Shown: positions 6,514-11,462 of the stretch, one piece after another | How the letters are laid out: every line of letters begins with the position of its first letter | Position numbering within the stretch: position 1 is the first letter of the stretch | Source of the DNA: Muribaculaceae bacterium | Lineage (GTDB): Bacteria; Bacteroidota; Bacteroidia; Bacteroidales; Muribaculaceae | Direction of reading: 5' to 3' | Assembly: GCA_009775375.1 (NCBI GenBank) | Contig: VSPO01000111.1 | Coordinates: forward strand, 1-11,462 | Length of the DNA stretch: 11,462 nt | Position numbers and translations under genes: made by a program | The notes under the pieces: model-generated | What the model saw: only the letters and a program-made list of their open reading frames with translations | Databases searched by the model: none | What the model was told of the DNA's origin: nothing

Positions 6514-7638
6514 TTACATTCCAGCACGAGGAGCAGGTCGAGAAATGGATGATTCCCCGGCGATAGCTGTTCCTGTTATTTTTCGTTTACCTCGATCATT
6601 AATCTTAAAAACGATTGGTTGCGCAATCCCATTAATAATTTTATCAGTAGCCGTATTATAAAAATTATCTTTATCATCGAGGAATCTTATATACATTTTC
6701 TTCGCCTCAGCACAAGGGGGATTGGAATCATAGGAATGAATAGCTTTTGAAGAGGCTATAATGCAGCCATTATTGAGTCCGTTGCATAATATATCTTTAG
6801 CAGATTTTAAAATCTCCTGCTTGTTGTCGGAATCATTGAAAAATGTCCAGGAACAATGATGTGGAGCAAGAAATATATTCCACTGTAAGTTAGCGTCATC
6901 AACATTGTTGTCAAGAATATGTTGCCAGATGTCATGCTCAGCATCTCCGCCCATTAGTACCCGACAAACTACTCTATCATCTTCGGTCTTAAATTTAAAT
7001 TGCGTGACGATGGATGTGGTATTTTTATCATCCGTTTCACGACAATCTGTGACATCTTCCTTAAATGGGGCATGTATAAATATTTCAAGTAATGACAAGA
7101 ATGAGCCATTAACAAATTTTACGTTTGTGCCTGGAACATATGCATAGCGGCTGTCAAAATTCTTCTGATTATCGTAGCCAATAATACGAAGATAGTTCCC
7201 ATATGTTCCACAATAGCTTTGGTTTTCATCGTATAAAAGCCGTCTACGTTTTGCCTCACAACGGATACTTTCTGCAGAGGTAGCGACATTATTACCCATG
7301 CCTCGAGGGGTTATCCATAATTCTCCTATAATAATTTTACCTTTATCTGAGGTGTTGTCATATTCATTTGGATTACCATGATAGAAATTATCCTTAAACC
7401 CGATACAATGATCATCATGAGGATGTGTGCTGACAAACAAATCTACGTAGGGATGTCCTTGGCTGTCTCTATTTAGTTCAGCCAAGAGATCCTTTTTAAC
7501 ATCATACGAAATTTGTTTGCCATCTTTATCATAAGCGTCGGTTATCTGGCAGTCAATGATTACAGTCTTTCCGTTTCCTAACTTTATAAGGGTGCAATCT
7601 CCGTTATCAACAGGGTAGTATTTTATTGCATGTTCCAT
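6514..7638 (-). CDS. Metallo-beta-lactamase-fold hydrolase (ComEC/Rec2-like), first gene of the operon
   Basis: This encodes 374 residues from ATG 7638; an in-frame ATG at 7680 would add 14 residues of lysine- and aromatic-rich sequence before the conserved first strand and is less likely. The fold starts with the strand YYPVDNGDCTLIKLGNGKTV (about 7-26), which resembles the start of ComEC-type MBL domains. The zinc motif STHPHDDH gives His72, His74, Asp76 and His77. His189 (FIHAPF), Asp232 (LMGGDAEHD) and the APHHCSW motif (His260/His261) fit motifs 3 to 5. There is no signal peptide, so it should be cytosolic. The substrate is unknown; relatives act on nucleotides, nucleic acids or phosphodiesters. 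The last 25 residues are Gly/Ser/Pro-rich and apparently flexible, ending SISRPAPRAGM. The gene is followed after 2 nt by the E2-E1-JAB gene and is probably essential to that operon's function. Confidence 0.85.
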   Translation of the reverse strand: MEHAIKYYPVDNGDCTLIKLGNGKTVIIDCQITDAYDKDGKQISYDVKKDLLAELNRDSQGHPYVDLFVSTHPHDDHCIGFKDNFYHGNPNEYDNTSDKGKIIIGELWITPRGMGNNVATSAESIRCEAKRRRLLYDENQSYCGTYGNYLRIIGYDNQKNFDSRYAYVPGTNVKFVNGSFLSLLEIFIHAPFKEDVTDCRETDDKNTTSIVTQFKFKTEDDRVVCRVLMGGDAEHDIWQHILDNNVDDANLQWNIFLAPHHCSWTFFNDSDNKQEILKSAKDILCNGLNNGCIIASSKAIHSYDSNPPCAEAKKMYIRFLDDKDNFYNTATDKIINGIAQPIVFKINDRGKRKITGTAIAGESSISRPAPRAGM

Positions 7639-7823
7639 AAAAAAGTATTTATATTTCTTATACAGCAAAAACCAAGCCAACCTTGAGGTTATATTATTAA
7701 GGCCTTAAATATGACATTATTGCATATTATGTTGTCATCTATCTGCCATTACTGACAATTATTGAGTCAGTAGAGATTCCAATCATTAAACAGTTATATA
7801 TATAAACATATGGAATATGGAAA
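7639..7823 (-). promoter_or_regulatory. Upstream region of the MBL operon with three inverted repeats
   Basis: This AT-rich gap between the end of the tra operon and the MBL gene must hold the cargo promoter if the hairpin at 7824-7869 terminates. It has TTAAGGCCTTAA (7697-7708), ATGACA/TGTCAT (7711-7716/7733-7738) and ACTGAC/GTCAGT (7751-7756/7766-7771). A weak promoter match on the minus strand is TTTTTG (7671-7666), an 18-nt spacer, and TACTTTTT (7647-7640) directly before the ATG. Neither the promoter nor an operator is certain. Confidence 0.35.
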
Positions 7824-7869
7824 AATCTCTCTTTCTGAATTTAAACCGAGCAATACAGAAAGAGAGATT
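7824..7869 (-). terminator. Hairpin terminator of the tra operon
   Basis: AATCTCTCTTTCTG (7824-7837) and CAGAAAGAGAGATT (7856-7869) are perfect 14-bp arms around an 18-nt loop. On the minus strand the stem begins 10 nt after the lysozyme stop codon and its AATC-type foot runs into TTTTTCC. The layout suits an intrinsic terminator at the end of the transfer operon and marks the backbone/cargo boundary. The loop is longer than usual. Confidence 0.65.
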
Positions 7870-7879
7870 CAAGTATGAG

Positions 7880-8401
7880 TTATGGGATGAAGAACAGCGC
7901 GAACTCGGTCTTGCGGCGTTTCAGCAGACCGGCGTGGCGTCTGCCCTTGTAGCGGCAATAACTGATATACTCCTGATATATATCGCGGTTGCCGGACTCC
8001 AATTTGCGGATAAGGGTGCTTTTCGGTATCTTTCCAGAGCCTAAAAGCCGGTATTCTCCCACATTGTACGAGAGTACCGCAAGAATCAGCGCGTCTTTTC
8101 CGAAGCGGCGGAATGTCGAGCAACGTTTTATAAGGTCAGCCCTCAGCAGCGAGTCTGCCTGCGCCTTCGTCAGATTGCAGGTGAGCTTCTCACCGGGAAG
8201 GAGTTTATGGCCGTAACCTATATACGGGTGGTGCCGGGCATAGTGCCATCCCTCAAAGCTCTTTATGCAGGCCACAGCCCTGTCAAAGAGCGAAGCCGGT
8301 ATCATCAGTCTGTCCGGTGGCGGAGAGCCGCCACCCTGTGCCGCCAGTCCGGAATAACCGAGACTGACGGACATGATAATCAGAATCATTCGTACTACCA
8401 T
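7880..8401 (-). CDS. GH24-like lysozyme of the conjugation operon
   Basis: This is a predicted cell-wall hydrolase that opens peptidoglycan for the conjugation machine. It has 173 residues from ATG 8401, supported by AAGG just upstream at the TraQ stop; a GTG at 8407 lies directly against that ribosome-binding site and is less likely. A signal peptide is present (MVVRMILIIMSVSLGYSGLA, then AQ), so it acts in the periplasm. The phage-lysozyme fold is indicated by KSFEGWHYARHHPYIGYGHK with catalytic Glu50, then SYNVG (111-115) and the C-terminal RYKGRRHAGLLKRR pattern. Compared with T4 lysozyme (Glu-x8-Asp-x5-Thr) the loop after Glu50 is shortened, and the Asp and Thr positions are replaced by RHHPY. 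It is the last gene of the visible tra operon, 9 nt after traQ. Confidence 0.8.
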   Translation of the reverse strand: MVVRMILIIMSVSLGYSGLAAQGGGSPPPDRLMIPASLFDRAVACIKSFEGWHYARHHPYIGYGHKLLPGEKLTCNLTKAQADSLLRADLIKRCSTFRRFGKDALILAVLSYNVGEYRLLGSGKIPKSTLIRKLESGNRDIYQEYISYCRYKGRRHAGLLKRRKTEFALFFIP

Positions 8402-8410
8402 AGGCACACC

Positions 8411-8953
8411 TTACTTTTTAGGTTCCGCTCCCGGAATCACCGGACGGACTATTATAGAATCCACTGGAAAGCGTATTCCGGGTATGAAACCACCGCCATC
8501 ATCACTACTGTCACCGTCATCATCATCCTTATTCTCGTTATTGAACGAGAATGTCAGCATGAACATCTGGTCGTCGTTGTCCTCGAAATAAATGTCTATC
8601 TTCTGCTGATCGGCACACTCCGAGGTGTAGTAAAGGCGGAACACTTCGCGGTCAAGCGGGTAACGGTCGTTGGGTCTCAGCACCATCCCGTCATCCATGC
8701 GCAGAGTACCTTTGCCATCCGGCTGAAAATAGCGCACTGTGTATCTGGCATCCGAGAAACGTCCCTCGCGTTTGAGCCGGCAACGGATTTCGGCTGTCTC
8801 GCCCTGTACCAGACGTGTCGGCACGGGCATGGTCTCCACCGTAAACGGATAAGTGCCGTCCACATCTATGTCATCCTCGCATGAGGAAAGCGACAGAGCG
8901 GCGAAAATACAGCCGCAGAGCGCAATAAGGAAATGTATTTTCTTCATGTTCAT
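8411..8953 (-). CDS. traQ: Conjugative transposon protein TraQ (DUF3872), lipoprotein
   Basis: This 180-residue protein has a lipoprotein signal: basic N-terminus MNMKKIHFL, a hydrophobic core and lipobox LSSC with Cys at about 24, followed by acidic EDD, so it should be lipid-anchored after export. The middle (GTYPFTVETMPVPTRLVQGE, then YTVRYFQPDGKGTLRMDDG, FRLYYTSE, KIDIYFEDN) is the beta-rich pattern of the TraQ/DUF3872 family of Bacteroidota conjugative transposons. A low-complexity acidic and glycine stretch (KDDDDGDSSDDGGG) precedes a short C-terminal tail ending in GAEPKK. An alternative ATG lies at 8947. TraQ is part of the DOT-type transfer apparatus; its exact role is not settled. 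The gap to traO is 13 nt, with no TraP gene between. Confidence 0.85.
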   Translation of the reverse strand: MNMKKIHFLIALCGCIFAALSLSSCEDDIDVDGTYPFTVETMPVPTRLVQGETAEIRCRLKREGRFSDARYTVRYFQPDGKGTLRMDDGMVLRPNDRYPLDREVFRLYYTSECADQQKIDIYFEDNDDQMFMLTFSFNNENKDDDDGDSSDDGGGFIPGIRFPVDSIIVRPVIPGAEPKK

Positions 8954-8966
8954 TCTTGTTTTGATT

Positions 8967-9533
8967 TTAATTTATGATGAATTTCACGCCCGCCCCGAAC
9001 TGGGTGGCGAACTTGCTGACAGAGCCTCCCCAAAGGACACGCTCACGGATACCGGCAAGCAGGACTATACGGTCAGTCAGGTAGCATTCCGCCTCCAGCG
9101 TCACGGCACCGCCATATATGAAAGCGTCCTTTGCCATAAGCCGTGAGCCGTCAGACAGGAGCTTCTTGCCCCAGTTCACCGACTCATATCCGGCAAGTGC
9201 CGAACCGCCTACCGACAGGAAGAATGTCTTGGAGGCATCCGAAAGGAAGTTCAGGTAATAGCCCCCTTCCGCCGTGAACTGCGCACGGGGAATCGACATA
9301 TCCTTGTAACGGTAACTCTTTTGCAGGTATTCGGCTCCGAACACCCACCGGTTGGCACGACAGCTGTAAACGGACATGGCGGTACCGAGATAGAAATCAC
9401 CCGAAGAGCCTCCGACAAGGCCACCACGAAGTTCAAGCCCTTTCATACCGGGGAGGCAGCGCTGGGCGTATGCCTGCCCTCCGGAGAGGGCAAGCGACAC
9501 TTCCGCGATTATTGCTATTACAAATCTTCTCAT
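8967..9533 (-). CDS. traO: Conjugative transposon protein TraO
   Basis: This 188-residue exported protein has a signal peptide (MRRFVIAIIAEVSLALSGGQ, then AYA before Q). The mature part alternates aromatic and hydrophobic residues in short strands with glycines (GLELRGGLVGG, YLGTAMSVYS, FGAEYLQKSY, FTAEGGYYLNF, FFLSVGGSALAGYESV) and ends with the strand QFGAGVKFIIN. This is the look of an eight- to ten-stranded outer-membrane beta-barrel, and it matches the TraO family of Bacteroidota conjugative elements. It is therefore predicted to be an outer-membrane component of the transfer apparatus. Its ATG follows the traN stop (TAG) by 2 nt, so the two are translated together. Confidence 0.85.
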   Translation of the reverse strand: MRRFVIAIIAEVSLALSGGQAYAQRCLPGMKGLELRGGLVGGSSGDFYLGTAMSVYSCRANRWVFGAEYLQKSYRYKDMSIPRAQFTAEGGYYLNFLSDASKTFFLSVGGSALAGYESVNWGKKLLSDGSRLMAKDAFIYGGAVTLEAECYLTDRIVLLAGIRERVLWGGSVSKFATQFGAGVKFIIN

Positions 9534-9535
9534 GG

Positions 9536-10450
9536 CTATCTCACTTTGAGTTCATTGATCACACGGGCACGGACGATATCCTCACACTCCACGGTGAAGG
9601 ACTGGTGGCGTCCGCCGCTCTTCTCGTTAAGCGCCACCACAAGCATCTTGTCCTCCGGAATGGTGAACTTGTCGAAAGTGAACACTGTGCGGCCGTCCTT
9701 CTTTCCGGCGACCTCGGTGACATAGTTGTAGGCGCGCAACGGGAAAATCACCTGCTCCTGCACGGCGGTACGCTTCATCACCTTCTTGTCAACGATCTTG
9801 AATGTCACGAAATCCACATTGAAAGGCACATTTGAAGTATTGCGTATCTGCGTGTGGAAATACAGAAGCCCGTTGTGGGTGTATATGCCCTTCAGAAGAT
9901 ACTGGATGCCGAAAGCCTTGCTCCCGATATGCTTCACATGGCGCTTGTTCTCCTTGTAGATGGATGAATTGATGAGATGCACCAGCTTCGGCGACTCGCT
10001 TCCGAGTTCCTTCAGATAGATTTCAAGGGCATTGTTGGGGCGGTTCACCTCGCTGCCGTCATGGATGAAATCCTTCATCTCCACATTCAGGATCAGAGGC
10101 TCGTCGGCATACTTGACATTGAAAGTGTAGAAGCAGCCGCTCTCGGTGATGACCGAAATGTTGGTCTCGTCGCGGAATCCCTTTACGGTAGATTTCACAC
10201 GGATCACGTTCTCCGCTCCGTCGGCCTTACCAGCGATAAGGTTGGGCGAGCCGAGATCGACATACTTCACCGCTGCCGGGAAGATGATATGGACCGTCTT
10301 GTCGTAAGTCACTTCCAGACCGTAAGGGGGAATCATGCGGTCGAACGTCAGTTTTTTGGTAAGACCGTGGTAGAGGTCTCCCTCGGTTTCCTGTGCGAAA
10401 GCACTCACTGCGCCCATCACAAGGGCGAAAATCAAAAATAACTTTTTCAT
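9536..10450 (-). CDS. traN: Conjugative transposon protein TraN (DUF4138)
   Basis: This encodes a 304-residue periplasmic or outer-membrane-associated component of the DOT-type type IV secretion apparatus, comparable in position to VirB9. A signal peptide is clear (MKKLFLIFALVMGAVSAFA before QETEG). The N-terminal part (LEVTYDKTVHIIFPAAVKYV, then DLGS, and ENVIRVKST) is the hallmark of the DUF4138/TraN family. The C-terminal part (KGIYTHNGLLYFHTQIRNTS, then KIVDKKVMKRTAVQE, FDKFTIPEDKMLVVALNEKS) is the matching beta-rich domain. The length is typical of the family and nothing suggests damage. It is followed by traO after 2 nt and preceded by traM with a 37-nt gap. The VirB9 comparison is inference from order and fold. 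Confidence 0.9.
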   Translation of the reverse strand: MKKLFLIFALVMGAVSAFAQETEGDLYHGLTKKLTFDRMIPPYGLEVTYDKTVHIIFPAAVKYVDLGSPNLIAGKADGAENVIRVKSTVKGFRDETNISVITESGCFYTFNVKYADEPLILNVEMKDFIHDGSEVNRPNNALEIYLKELGSESPKLVHLINSSIYKENKRHVKHIGSKAFGIQYLLKGIYTHNGLLYFHTQIRNTSNVPFNVDFVTFKIVDKKVMKRTAVQEQVIFPLRAYNYVTEVAGKKDGRTVFTFDKFTIPEDKMLVVALNEKSGGRHQSFTVECEDIVRARVINELKVR

Positions 10451-10487
10451 GTCGTTTTGAAATTTAGTTGGTTGATATTGATGTTGG

Positions 10488-11462
10488 TTACTGTTTCTGA
10501 TAGAGCATCAGCGCATGGCCGGATTTCAGTCGTACTTTCTCCTGGCGCATCTTCTTGGAGATATACTGCGACACTCCTTGAATCGCCCCCTTGCCGAGTT
10601 CCGACAATAGCTGGTCCCCGGCGGACTGGTTGGTGATGGATATGGTGGTGCCGAGGTTCTGACCCATGTTGGCCGCCATCTCCTTCACGGCGTTAGCCTC
10701 CATAGAACCGGGGATGAATATGCCCGGCTGACCGTCGTTGTCATACACCGCGAGTTCAACAGGAATGATATTTCCCGAATATTCCACCTGCGAGATTGTG
10801 ATTTCAAGACGCTCCCCCTGTATCCGGCAGTCGCCCGTAATGAGCGAGTTGCGCGGCAGCTCGTGTCTTCCGACACGCATCGGTTCAAGCAGCCTCAGCC
10901 GCACACTCTGGCCGCTTATGACAGTCTGGTCGCCATGCACGCACACACTGATTGTGTTCCTATCCTGTGAGGCCGTGTCGCCGACAGCAGTGTTGAACCC
11001 GAAATTGCGAGGTTCCGACAGCCGTGCCAGCATCACGGAATCACTCACAGTCTGCGCGAGTGACGACACCACCGGGACAGATACCCTGCCGACAGGCACC
11101 GCCTTGACCTTGCGCCCGTTGTCCGGCTTCTCCTCGTCCTCACGTCTGGCATTGCCGTTGTCCGAGTTAGGCATATACTTGGCCGCAAGCTCATAGGATT
11201 TCTCCAACAACGCCACCTGCTCGGCATACGATGTGCCCTGAGACTGTTGCTGTTGCGCCACAGACTGCCTTAGCTGCTCTATCTCTTCACGCATAGCCTC
11301 CTTCTCGGAGTCTTCCGCAGGCTGCTCATAGAAACTCCCGAGCGTCTCATTGATATGCCTGTAAGCGTTATGCGACGAAGAGAATGAACCGCCACGGGAC
11401 GAAGTTGCCACAGGCTTGCCGCTCTCATCATCCACAATCACCACATCCGAAGGGATATCCAC
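10488..11462 (-). CDS. traM: Conjugative transposon protein TraM (N-terminus outside window)
   Basis: The frame is open through the right edge, so about 324 C-terminal residues of TraM are seen. Full-length relatives are around 400-450 residues with an N-terminal membrane anchor that would lie beyond the window. The visible part starts with a low-complexity linker (SRGGSFSSSHNAYR), then a predicted coiled coil (SEKEAMREEIEQLRQSVAQ, Gln-rich) and a second charged linker. It ends in the conserved TraM C-terminal domain from about 170: SGQSVRLRLLEPMRVGRHEL, LITGDCRIQGERLEITISQV, GIFIPGS, then GQNLGTTISI and SKKMRQEKVRLKSGHALMLY. The C-terminal pattern resembles the VirB10/TrbI barrel that bridges inner and outer membranes; this parallel is inferred. 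Confidence 0.9.
   Translation of the reverse strand: MDIPSDVVIVDDESGKPVATSSRGGSFSSSHNAYRHINETLGSFYEQPAEDSEKEAMREEIEQLRQSVAQQQQSQGTSYAEQVALLEKSYELAAKYMPNSDNGNARREDEEKPDNGRKVKAVPVGRVSVPVVSSLAQTVSDSVMLARLSEPRNFGFNTAVGDTASQDRNTISVCVHGDQTVISGQSVRLRLLEPMRVGRHELPRNSLITGDCRIQGERLEITISQVEYSGNIIPVELAVYDNDGQPGIFIPGSMEANAVKEMAANMGQNLGTTISITNQSAGDQLLSELGKGAIQGVSQYISKKMRQEKVRLKSGHALMLYQKQ

Noticed and set aside
3766..7638. CBASS or Bil system
   Set aside because: No CD-NTase (no GS...DxD signature in the operon) and no ubiquitin-like protein are encoded. The only nucleotidyltransferase nearby is the AbiEii toxin, in a separate operon with its own antitoxin and promoter.
6514..7680. Upstream ATG at 7680 for the MBL gene
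   Set aside because: The added 14 residues precede the first strand of the MBL fold and lack similarity to the family start; the ATG at 7638 begins just before that strand.
7817..8044. Plus-strand frame of 75 codons starting MEKSLFLNLN
   Set aside because: It overlaps the lysozyme gene on the other strand, and its first part is just the terminator hairpin translated. No family is recognisable.
8207..8884. Plus-strand frame of 225 codons
   Set aside because: It lies opposite the lysozyme and traQ, both of which have signal peptides and family motifs. Its product is His/Arg-rich with no domain, typical of an antisense shadow.
9977..10441. Plus-strand frame of 154 codons, and the similar one at 10738-11196
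   Set aside because: Both lie antisense to well-supported traN and traM and have no recognisable features.
1..11462. CRISPR array, tRNA, rRNA, insertion sequence or integrase
   Set aside because: No spaced direct-repeat array, no tRNA-like cloverleaf or rRNA sequence, and no transposase or recombinase reading frame was seen.

Overview
The window looks like part of a Bacteroidota (Bacteroides/Phocaeicola/Parabacteroides type) integrative and conjugative element of the CTnDOT family. The main evidence is the consecutive run of traM, traN, traO and traQ plus a GH24-type lysozyme on the minus strand (11462 down to 7880). Supporting evidence is a partial LPD29-type gene at the left end and a promoter with the Bacteroides TTTG / TAnnTTTG boxes. 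The identifications come from reading motifs by eye; no database search was possible.

Layout from right to left, in the direction of minus-strand transcription. (1) 11462-7880 is the 3' end of the transfer operon: TraM (cut by the window edge), TraN, TraO, TraQ and lysozyme, tightly packed, with moderate-to-high GC. TraP, which often lies between TraO and TraQ, is absent. The operon ends at a 14-bp hairpin followed by a short T-run (7824-7869). (2) 7638-3766 is a visibly AT-rich three-gene operon with junctions of only 1-2 nt. It encodes a metallo-beta-lactamase-fold hydrolase, a 711-residue protein that fuses E2-like, ThiF/E1-like and JAB (JAMM) peptidase domains, and a 202-residue multi-pass membrane protein. 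This is the most interesting part of the window. It looks like a ubiquitin-like conjugation system of the kind attached to anti-phage operons, but it has no CD-NTase and no recognisable ubiquitin-like protein. (3) 3419-1802 is an AbiE-type (type IV) toxin-antitoxin pair. The antitoxin gene has its promoter inside a near-perfect palindrome that touches its start codon. (4) 1-1467, on the plus strand and converging on the cargo, holds two accessory genes: an LPD29-containing protein (5' end outside the window) and a small unknown protein.

The region between the two backbone parts (about 1470-7820) reads as a cargo site carrying two separate probable defence modules, both oriented with the tra operon. 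The same 15-bp palindrome, GTTCCAAAATGGAAC, lies just downstream of the last gene of each module (1695-1709 and 3713-3727). It could be a shared terminator or operator, or a trace of modular insertion. By analogy with CBASS, a working model for the three-gene operon is that the MBL enzyme or a host protein is the conjugation target, the E2-E1-JAB fusion attaches and removes it, and the membrane protein is the effector. This model is inference only.
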